Origin: Astropecten irregularis
Lineage: Eukaryota; Echinodermata; Asteroidea; Paxillosida; Astropectinidae
Reading direction: 5' to 3'
Length of the DNA stretch: 64,000 bases
Assembly: GCA_963971285.1 (NCBI GenBank)
Contig: OZ020254.1
Location: forward strand, 6,944,001 to 7,008,000
Position 1 is the first letter of the stretch; the number at the start of each line of letters is the position of its first letter. Shown here piece by piece: positions 43,314 to 55,300 of the stretch. The notes under the pieces are model-generated. The model was not told the origin of the DNA. It ran no database searches and saw nothing but the letters and a program-made list of their open reading frames with translations. Position numbers and translations under genes: made by a program.

Positions 43314-46300
43314 ATGACTGTGAAATCTAACATTGCCAAACGATTTGATAATATCGTCAAATCGGCTGAAGACAAGCGCTTATACCGCGGCCTGGAACTG
43401 ACCAACGGGATGACCATTCTGCTCATCAGTGACACAACAACAGAAAAGGCAGCTGCAGCAATGGACATCAACATTGGTGGGTATTACTGTGTCAAATGGC
43501 AACAATTTTGACGTGGTGCATGTTTTGATTGACCAGCTAATAGTGTGTCTATGATTTTTGAATGCCAATAAAAGCTCAATCAATCATGTTGTTCCAAAAC
43601 TGATTTTAAAGCTAGTATCATTCTTTGGTTTTTGTCAAAGAAATGCAGATTCATGGGCAAATATTTCAAGGAAGTAACAGTCATCTGTGAAATTTTCAGT
43701 CCCATTTAGTAATAGTATACAAATAATGAATGTTTATGAGTGGAATGGTAAAAATAATTTCATGAGGTGACAGATGAGTGGACTGTTCCATTTCACGAGG
43801 CATTTCGCCTCGTGGAATGGAACAGTCCATCTGTCACCGAATGAAATTATTTTTTTCCATTCTACGAATGTAAAACATTCATTATTTGTTTTATATAACA
43901 TCTAAGTAGATCTTTGTCATTTGATTTTGATTGGAGGATAACATTTTAAGAGTTAGCGAGACAAAAAAAGCTTAAAATCTTGGCAAACTATAATATGCTC
44001 TTATTACAGTAACGCGCGTTGCACACCAACGCGTACGCGCGCACGCAGTGACAAATAAATGGAACGCCGCTTGACCAATCACGTATTAGAGTCCCTGGCG
44101 TGCAATGGTACAAATCGGATGGCACCAAAAATGCACGGTGGATGGAACAAATTTCAACGGTTGTGACGTAACCCATGAATTGGTCTATTTATCAAATATC
44201 ACGTGACATACAATCCTCCAATCAAATGACAAGGATCTACTAAGGTGTTATATAATAGTTAAGTACCCACTTTTTGAGAAAACAGTGAAAAATTCCCACA
44301 GTATTGCCTAAAATCTGCTACACCGTTATTTTTGTTCTGTAAAAGACTGATCAATATTTTTGTTTTGGGTCATTAATTTTACTCTTTTTTCAGGCAGGGA
44401 CATTTTAACTGTACGTTTCCACCATCACCATCTTTATACCCTGTAGGCCTAAGTTAAATCTGTGATGATTTCTGTATTAGTATGCTGCCAAACTATAGGC
44501 CTAACAGAATGTCCTTGAAACACCTGCAGTCGATTTCACGAAACTTTACGCAGTTGCGTAAGTCTACTTACGCCACAAATTTCGTGGCGTAAGTGGACTT
44601 ACGCAACTGCATTAAGTTTCGTGAAATCGGGCACAGGACAGCAGAATGAACATCATTGATCATGGATGTAATTTCATGTGCTGTGACCTAGTATTGCAAG
44701 TGGACAGTTGTCAGGTGTCATTTCTGGCCAGCTATTCATGGACAACATCTTAATTGACGAAATACCTTTCAAATATCCCTTAATCACGTCAGGCCTCAAT
44801 GGACACTATTAAAGCCTAGCATTCTTAACCCAAATGTTGCGCACCATTGAAAAGCTCTTTCCAGCTCATATCATTAACAATAATATTTCATCATAAATTT
44901 CCTATCTCCCAGACAAAAAAATCATTAATATTCATGCATCATGTTTGAATTGTGCAGCTCTTCGCCCATTTTTATCATATCAATTATCAAATGCCACATG
45001 GTTTCAATTTGGTGATTTAAATTAATTGAAGACAATAAGAGGTAGCACAGTCGTTCAGCTGTTGTCACAGTTTGTCAGTCATATTTCTTGCTTTGTTTCT
45101 AAAGAATTGCATAAAATGTAAATATTAAAATTGTCCATATGTAAAAAAAAAAAAAAAAAAAAGGACACCAGATTGCTCTTGGACATATGAATTTCTCAAT
45201 TTGCTATTGTAATACCCCATGTAATAATCACATTGACCAATCAGGGATACAGACCATGCATGAATAATTTATCTTGAACTTTGACCTTATGTCATGTAGG
45301 GTCAATGTCAGATCCATGGGAGCTGCCTGGACTCGCACACTTCTTGGAGCACATGCTCTTCCTAGGCACAGAGAAGGTAAATCCGCTATCCTGTTTGTAA
45401 TAAAGTGCCTGTTTGTTTAATGCAAAGGATCCCATATTTTAGGGATCCACCTCCTATATATGCAGGGTACGCTTAAATGGGATCCGGATCAGTAGAATCT
45501 GTGATCCTGTGCATTAAACAAACAGGCCCATAGCTTCCTCTCAGGCTCCAGGAATTAGGGCGGAGCCATAGTACCATCCTGGAGGAGGTGGAGGACTAAC
45601 TTAGAAACTTTTGACATTGTAAAATTATGGTCTCCTTTGATAAATAAATAGCTGTATTCAGAAAGGTCATGATTTATGTTTGCATTTTAATTTAAGCAAT
45701 TTGCTATATTCCAAACTGATCAAAAATTGCTTCATTACATGTAAGTGTTAAATGTTTGTTTTGACCATGAAGAAATAAGACACATTTCTCCATGTTTTTA
45801 CCATGCAGGGTAAAAAGTACTAAAACTAATACAATACATGTATTGTGGTTGATTTGTTGTTGGATTTTCTGTCCACAATTTCCTCTAAAACAAATTTTTT
45901 TTTGGTGGTATTTTCTTGATTTCAGTATCCATCAGAAAATGCATATTCTCAGGTGAGTTCCTTTGACATTTAATTTTTTTTCTTATTTTAATGTATTTTT
46001 TTTTACATGAGCTTGTGTCTACGGTATCATGTTGAATTTAAGTATCTTACATCTTAATTAATATCATTATATCTTTCAATATTTATCCTCTTTATAATAT
46101 TCATATCTCCTGAGGATGACTAGAGCACACTGGTTGAAACGCTGAGAACTTACTCTCATCGGTCCTTCTCAGGACCACACATCTTCCAAGAAGAGTGTTT
46201 TAAATACATGGTGTCCCCGCAAGTCTTAACCAATTCTTGTCTGTCCACCATGCAAAACTTCCAATCCCAATTTAATCATTTTTAGAGTCTGTGTTTTGGT

Positions 46301-49300
46301 ATTTTGGTATTTTCATATTTCCATAGCTCTTGAGGCTCATTCAGAATAGAGTATAAAACTAGAATCGTAAAGAAAACGTCAAGTGAAAAAAGTTAGGTTC
46401 TTTGAACCTACGTTTTCACACTTACTTAAAATGTAAATAACTTTGTTTTATTGGCCTTATATTGAGTGAGCTCACGTTACTTGGATTTGTTGTCTTACAG
46501 TATTTGAACCAACATGGAGGTTTTGCAAATGCCTACACTGGATTGGAACATACCAATTTCTACTTTGATGTGTCACATGACTACCTCAGTGGAGCTCTTG
46601 ATAGGTAAAACAGATCTATATTTGGATTTTGACATAAAAGCTAAAGAGCCTTATTAATTTGAATTGTTTTAATGTTGATAGAATTGATAAAGAATAATGA
46701 TTTTTGTACATTTACAAAGTTTGGCTTACAAAAACTGACCTTATATGATGCCATGGCTTGAATTTAATGGAGGCCACGGAGGCCATGGCCTTCGTTGCCC
46801 TGGTTCTTGTCCTTCGTGCCCCTTCAAATGTTTCCATAGACATCATGATTTTCCAATGGAAGTGCCCCTTGCAATGGAAAAGTGGCCTTGCCCTTTTCAG
46901 AACCAAATGCAATTCCTGTGATACATTAGACCAATTGAATGATTTTTCCCTGTATGTCCTTAAAAGTGATAGACAGACAAAGCTTTAAAACAATTTAAGC
47001 AAATCTTTGCCAGAAAGCTTACCGGAAGGAGTACCATGAATCCATAAACCGTTCCAATGGTTAACTACTTGTTATTTCTCGTTCCTACCACTCTCTCCTA
47101 TTCCCCACTCCTGGTCCTCCCTCCCCCCCCTCCCAGGTTCTCCCAGTTCTTCCTCGCTCCCCTCTTCAATCTAGACTCCCAGGAGAGGGAAGTAAATGCG
47201 GTGGACTCGGAGAACGAGAAGAACCTGAAGGCCGACCAGTGGAGACTGTACCAGCTGGAGAAATCCACAGTAGACCCTGATCATCCCTACTGCAAATTCA
47301 ACACTGGTGAGTTGATCATAATAGCAATACTCAGTAGTGTTAAAGGTAATATCATAATTTGGTTTTTATCAAAGAAACACAGATTCATGGGCAAAAATAC
47401 CAAGATAGATACAGTAACAGTCATCTGTGAAAATTTCAGTCCCATACGTTGCCCACTTTTTGAGTGAAAAACAGTGAAAAACAGCCACAGTATTTCTGAA
47501 GTCTTTTCTCCTTTATTTTTGATATTTTAAAAGATCAAAAAGATTTTCGGTCGTCATTTTACTAATTTCTGGATAAATACACCATTTCAGGTGGAAACAT
47601 TTTAATGGTATGTTTCTACCACCACCATCTTCATACCCTGTAAGTTATACGTAAATCTGTGAACATTTCTGTTTTGGTTTCTTACCAAAGTATGATACTA
47701 CCTTTAATACTGTGAATATGAGTCATTTAATAATCTCAGTACAGTTTATACCATAATCAATACATCAGAATTATTGTGACCAATTCTTGGGAATTATTAT
47801 AATCAACAAATTATTCTAATTAAAACCTAGACAAATTATAATCTACCTTCTAGAACTATTGAAATATACTCTCTGATTTTATCATAATCTACATGGCATT
47901 GATGTATTATATAAACAATAATTGTTGTAATTAACACTTTTTCATTTTTTTGATTAACCCTCTTCATTATTAAAACATATTATTGCAATAAGCACCATAG
48001 AATAGACTTACCATAAAAATGAAAATCAGTTTGATAAACACTCTACAATTATTATAATCACCATGTGATGATATTACATGTGAAAAACAATGTAATAATA
48101 TTTTATAAAATCCTGAATAATTATTTTGATAAACACTTAAGAATGAGTACATTCATTCCCGAATTACTGTAATTAACAGTGTAGAATTGGTGTTATTCAG
48201 TACAATGCAAAGATTCAGGGCTTAGGTACTGATAAAATCGCTGTAGTGCTCGCACAGCATTGAGAATCTGTAATGAGATAGAAGGGTTCTCAAAATAGAT
48301 CTACTCAGATCAGTCTGTCTGTGTGTCGAGCCTAGTGACAGGTATTTTCCAGTTATCCTAAGGGACTGCAGGGGTTTAGCATGTGCAGCGGCTTAAATTA
48401 AAGGTGTCATGTCTGTGCTTTTTGGCACGAGAACACAGAATCATTGAGCATTTCACTATTGGGTATTTTGTGAGTAAAGATGTTAAGGCAGGAAATGACT
48501 AATCATGGGCAGATTTGAGCATGTTAATAGCGATGGTCAGATTTTGTTTTTCAGGAAAGGCTAGGACATACTTGGGGCTTGATAATAGTGGAACAAAAAA
48601 GACAATTGCCTTGTGTGGTCATTGCCTTGTTGCCCCAAGTCATTGCCTTGTTGCCCTTGGCCATTGTCATTTTATTTATGCCTCTTGGAATGTTCTTATT
48701 AATCTGACCGAAGATTATTTGATGCCCCTAGTCATTACTTAATTGGCACTCCCATTCATTGCTTAAGTGTCCCTGGGGCTGATTTCACTAACGCTTTCGT
48801 TTAGCTATGGATTTGGGCTTTAGCAATGATCGCAAAGCGTTCAAGTGAAATCGGCTCCTTGTCATAGCCTTATTGCCCCTTGCCTTGCCATCCCTTCAAA
48901 TGATGCAGAACACATCTTATCCTCTCTAATAAAAGTCACATATTACCTATTAAAGGTAATATCATACTTTGGTTTTTATCAAAGAAATGCAGATCCATTT
49001 AGGCAAAAATATCAAGACAGATACAGTAACAGTCATCTGTAAAAATGTCAGTCCCATACAGTGCCCACTTTTTGAAGAAAGCAGTGAAAAACAGCCACAA
49101 TATTTCCTCAGTCTTTTCTCTTTTATTTTTGATCTTTTAAAAGTATGGTGGAACCTTTAAACACAGATCGCCATTAAGAAAAAACTGTTGATGTTGTACC
49201 CCATCTATGAATTTGTTGCCATGGATACAGGAAACAAGGAAACCCTTCACACCATCCCGTCTGAGAAGGGCATCGACGTGAGGAAGGAACTGCTCAAGTT

Positions 49301-52300
49301 CCATGATACCTTCTACTCCTCCAACATCATGGGCCTTGCAGTCGTAGGACGAGGTTAGTTTGATACTCATACTTCATTTACGACAGGTGGAACGCAAGGT
49401 CTTCATCATCTCTGTACTGTGGCTATGATGTTATCATTTGAGAGCTCATCTAATGGGAGACTTTTGAGAACCGGTCTTCAAGTCAACAGCGCACGCGCAT
49501 GCACAACAGCCCAGGCGCAAAACAACGCGCGCATGCTCACAATTGCGTGCGCGTGCGCTGTTGACTTGAAGACCAGTTCTCAAAATTCTTCCATTAGACT
49601 AGCCTTACTATATCTGATGATCCGTGAATGGAAAGCTTGATCTAAGGAACGTTCTGATGAGAAGCTGGCTTCTGGACTGGGTTGCGGTTAATTGATACTG
49701 AAAGCAGGGTTTGAGTACACAACCACAAACTCTAAAATCACCTTACATTCATACGATATCAGTAACTCCAGGACTGCATGGGGGCCACAGCAGGGCTAGA
49801 AGGGTTGGAAATGCATTACGTAATTCAGTCCAGGTCACTTAACACTTCACATGTTCCACAGCCTTGTCCATGCCTGGATTGGGGCTAGGTCAGTTGTGTC
49901 CAAACTCCACACATTGCAAGAAGGTAGTAAGTCATAAAAGAACCCCCGCATGATAATGGGGTTAGTCCCACAAATTTTCAAGGCTAACCTCATTCAGGGT
50001 TAGTCCCGAAGTTAGTCCCGAAGTGCTGAAAATGTTTGTCCCAACGACGACTTTTGTCAGTGGGACTAACTGCATTTAGGGGTTACCGATAGTCCTGAAG
50101 CTCGCCCCGTTCGGATGAACGTATCCATAGGCAGATTTCCCCACTGTTTCAGACAATAACTGGATTATCTTGTTTAATATTATCATACATGTATATATCC
50201 ATTTTTTAGCATTTCACCAAAAATATTTTAGGCTTCACAATAAGTAATAAATAAAGCAAAGCAACAATTTCATAATTTGAGGTTTGTTAGTTTTAGTCAG
50301 TGAAATTTGCTTCAAACCATTGACCCTTGTTTGAGTAAACTGAGACGTGAATGTTTCTGCATTTCAAACAGAATCCCTCGATGAACTGGTGGATCTTGTG
50401 GTGCCACTCTTTGCTGGTGTAGAGAATAAGAATGTGATCGCCCCAGAATGGGAACAGCACCCGTTCAGCGAAGACCAACTCAAGGTAACAGGCAGGCCGC
50501 CAAAATAATAAGGAATTTTGTCATCACAATCATGCAATTTTCCTTAACCAGTAACAATATAATCCCATTTGTAACTTTTTTCTTGACCGGTGACAATATG
50601 TTAAACCTTTTGTAGATGAGATGCAACGTAGTACCGGTGAAGGACATCAGGCAGCTGAACGTCAGTTTCCCTATACCAGACCTCAGAAAGCACTTCAAAT
50701 CAAAGGTAATTGATCGCAACAGGCTGCTGGGCATTCCAAAGAGACATCGGCCGTTTACGAAACGGCGGATTAGGCTCAGGCTCAGGCTTCAGCTCTGTCA
50801 TCCTTATACTGAAAATATAGGTTGTGGTTTTTCATTGATGCTGAAACTCTGTTTTCCTTTCCAAACCAGAGAATCTACCTCAGAACCGCAGCCAAAAGCC
50901 TCTATTTTGATACCAGTAATTTCAGAATGGATTCACGAAATGGAGCTGGAGCCTGAGACGTAGCCTGAGCCTCTGTTTCGTAAACGCCATAAGTCTCCTG
51001 TCCACCAGTCCAGCTGTTCAGAAATCAATCTCAATTATTTCTAATTGCTACAACCCATACTCCAAGACTTTACTTATGTGTCATGGTGGTGAGACTAGTC
51101 TCGCATCCAGTCTTTTGTAACCACTCTCACCTAATTGTGATTCCTATCACCATCACCCACAGCCTGCACATTACCTGGGTCACCTTGTGGGTCATGAGGG
51201 TGAAGGCAGCCTACTGTCTGAGTTGAAGGCTAAAGGCTGGGTCAACACGCTCTGCGGAGGGGCCAAGGACGGGGCCAAGGGCTTCATGTTCTTCATCATC
51301 AACGTGGATCTTAGCGAAGAAGGCATCGGTAAGAGACTTTAGTTCCATTTCAGCAGCCAGTGGCAAAAAAACGAAGTGCAAGAAAAAATTCTTGTGTCCC
51401 TGAAAACCCGCTTTCTCTGTAAAGCTTGAGCCTTGTTTACACACAATAGATGTAAAGACATATCTATTTCATTATTTACATGATACAGAACAACTTAAAA
51501 TGACGTGACTTGTCACCTTGACATTAATTTTTGTTGATGAAATTATAGTTTTGCGGACACCAAATGGTCATCGCAAGATATTCTTCACTATTAAAGTGAA
51601 CACATTACAATGAGAAATTCATCACAAAGTTTTTTTGAAATCTTTCTTTCAAATTGATCGCTACTTTGCGATCGATTTTCCGTTTAGCAATGGATTTGGG
51701 CTGTAGCGATAGACGCAAAACGTTAATGAAATCGGCCCCTAATGTTATACCAGCTTGACCACCGAGCTTCCTTTCCTCAACTAGTGAATTTAAAATCTTC
51801 AGAATGGTGTCATTCACTCTTAAGCCTCCCCACTGGTCTCTCCTCTTGCTCTCCCCAGACCATGTGGATGACATCATCTGTCACATGTTCCAATATCTGA
51901 ACCTCCTACGTAAGGAGGGACCCCAGGAGTTGGTCCACAATGAGTGCCGGGACCTGGATGCCATGAAGTTTCAGTTCAAGGACAAAGAGAGACCGGCTAG
52001 CTACGTGACCAGAGTTGCCAGCATGCTCCACGTAAGTTCCTCTGTCCGGAATTTGTTCTCGGTCAGTCACAAGGTTTGCTCTTCTTTGTCGAATTCTGAG
52101 ATGATTTAGACCTGCTTTTAGTTATGAGGGCCTGACTCGTTTCGATCCTAGCTGGATCTTTCTCAAAGGCTGAATGACGAAGGACAAGAACATTCAAGTG
52201 AATACAAACACGAATGAACGGATAAGGGAATCAGGACAATAGAAGGGGGATTGGTCAGACAAAGAGGGGTCAGGTAGGTAAGATGTGTTTCTGTTCTCTT

Positions 52301-55300
52301 GAATGTTCTTGTCCTTTGTCATTCAGCCTTTGAGAAAGATCCTGCTGGGATCGAAACGCGTCAGGCCCTCCTAACTTTAAGCATTTGATATATTTCAGGT
52401 CATTTTGGCTGATGTGCAGTTTGCAGCAGTTTATTACTTGTAATGATTTAGACCTGTTACAATAAATATATTCATAGTCGGTGAGTCTAGTAGACTTGGT
52501 ACTGTGAGTGTTTGCTATGCAAGTTTACTCTGTATACAACTGTAGTCTTTTCTGTGAAGACAATTTGATATTTTGTAATGAAATAGCAAACGGACAAGGG
52601 CTCATTTGCAGGTAGTGACTCCCTGAAGTGAGTTGAAAAATCATAGTGGAATTGCTTTAAAGACTTCATCTAAGTTCATCTAACACTATATAGATTTGAC
52701 CTCTTTGTCTTGTAGAAAGACTACCCAGTGGAGGAAGTACTGAGTGCACCCTTTATGATGCCTGACTTCAAACCAGACATGATTGACTTGGTGCTCAGCA
52801 AACTGACACCAGAGAACATCAGGTATGGCATAAAACATTTTGTAATAATAATGTTTTCTGTTTTCGCGCTCTGTTTTCAGGGTGTTGATTCACACAAGCA
52901 ATGTTTCATGTGCCGCAAACTACAGGAACAATCCAAGAGGGTGCTGTTGCACTTAGCACAGATTGATTCCATTGTTCCTGTATGCATTCTTTGCAGAGTC
53001 GGTGTGATCTCCAAGAGCTTTGAAGGCAAGACGGACTCAGTTGAGAAGTGGTACGGCACAGAGTACAAAATAGAGCACATCCCTGAAGATACAATTAAGG
53101 TGAATACAGAACATCCCTTGAATGATATAAGGTTTACAAATCCTGCTTCCGCTTGGTGGAATGATCCTCTTGAATGTTTGCAGTTGCATTCCTGGTATGA
53201 AATTCTGAACCGAAATGATGTCTTTCGCACTTCTCGTAAGGTCTCAACGTTTCGACTAGCCAGGGCCAATTTCATACAGCTGCTAAGCACAAAAATGTCT
53301 CGCCCAATAAAACAAACCACCATTGAAAATTCCATTTGATATTCACGGTAAGTGAACAACAGCCAAAGAACAATCACAAGTGATACACAACACGTGGAAA
53401 TGTGGTTGTTAACCCTGTTTTTATTAAGACAGAAATGTCAAGCTTAGCAAATTTCTGTGCTAAGCAGCGCTGTGAAATTGGCCCCAGCTCTAGTCCTCAT
53501 CTGGAGATTCTTACATGGTGTTTCCGCAAACCGATCCACATACCAATTGTCACCATGCAAAGCCTCAAATCTTTCTTGACTTCATTCTTGTTCTGGTTCA
53601 CAGCGTTGGAAAGAAGCCGGACTGCACAAGAGGTTCAGGCTCCCTCTGAAGAACGAGTTTGTTGCCACCAACTTTGACATCCTCCCGCAGGACGAGGACT
53701 TCATCGACTCGCCCAAGAGCGTGACGGGCTCGACCGTGCCCACGGCCATCAAGGACACGGCCTTCACCAAGCTTTGGTTCAAGCAGGATGACACCTTCCA
53801 TCTGCCCAAAGTCTGCACCTGGATTGAGATTCTGAGGTTGGTGGTTGTCCTTACTTTGAACCGTCCAGGCAAGGCTAGGATGGGCCTCCAGAATTTTAGC
53901 TTTCTGCTACAACCTCCACTAAGACCAGAAAGCTTAAGCTGCAAGACAGTGGTGGCATTTTCACATTTGGGCAAGCCATGCCACTCTTCAAATCTATTAT
54001 CTCCATTGATCTCAAACAAATTAGCCAGTGAAATGATTGTCTTTGTTTCTAACACAATTATTGTAAGAGTCAGGAGGGCCTGATGTTTTGATCCTAGCAG
54101 GAACTTTCTCAAAAGCTAAAGTTTTTGTGAAAGATCCTGCTAGTTCACCGATATAACAGGGACACAGTATGAAACAACAATGATATTGAATGACCCATGT
54201 GCACTTTCCTGCCCCTCCACAGTCCCCTTGCCTACATGGACCCTCTGCACTGCAACCTGACATGCCTGTTCTCTGTCCTACTGAGGGACTCCCTTAATGA
54301 GTACGCCTATGCAGCTGAATTAGCCAACATCAACTACATGATTGATAGTACGGTCTACGGCATCACTGTAAGTCACCTCCTCTCCAACCCACCCCTTGTA
54401 ATATGATAATGATAATGAAAGGTGAACAAAGAAAAATTAACTGGAGCAGGATTCGAACCGGCAACCTCCTGAATACCGTACAGGCACTCTACCAACTGAG
54501 CCATCCAGCCTTACATTGATGGTGTCCCCAATAGTTAATTACCTTGTCTTTTGGCAGTCAGAAGCCATGAAACCACTCACATACTGCTCTATCCCAGGGA
54601 TCATTTTATTGATACATGCAGCAATGCTGATAATAATAATAACCGAGGATGGAACCTTAGGGAGACTTTCCCATAGGGTCGTGCACAAACTTAAATTACC
54701 TATTTCTAAACATTCTCCAAACCAATGAACTTGAAATTGACATGTTCATTATGCAAGCATTCTCTGTCTTCTATTAAAATATGGACACTAAAAATATGTC
54801 AGAAATGACAGTTATTAAAGAACTTGATTAGCTTGATAGCATTAATATTCCATTTGATCCCTTTATAGATTCAACTCGGTGGCTACAATGATAAACAGAT
54901 GCTTCTGGTTAAGAAGATTATGGAGAAAATGACAACCTTCGAAATAGACGTCAATCGATTTGATGTCATCAAAGAAACAGTAAGTATTTTCACATTTTTC
55001 CAAACAAGTTTCATATCTGCTTATTTGTTTGTGATTTCATTACTCCAGTCCGTACAAGATTTGTATGTTTGTTTTTTCAGTATTCCAGGATGTAAAAGAG
55101 TTATTTGTTTGTGTTTTCAGTACTCCAGTATGTAAAAGATATATTTGTTTGGGTTTTCATTACTCCAGTATGTAAAAGAGTTATGGGTTTGTGTTTTCAT
55201 TGCCCCAGGGGGTAAAAGAGTTATGTGTTTGTGTTTTCATTGCTCCAGTCCATACAAGATTTGTTTGTTTGTGTTTTCAGTACTCCAGGATGTTGCAGAA

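Larger units (their letters stand above)
43610..44498. mobile_element. TTAA MITE family A split by nested inserts
   Basis: The left half (TTAA then AGCTAGTATCATTCTTTGG to CAGTCCCAT, ending about 43706) and right half (CCCACTTTTTGAG, from 44266) are separated by about 560 bp that holds two inverted-repeat structures. It lies in IDE intron 1. Confidence 0.75.
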
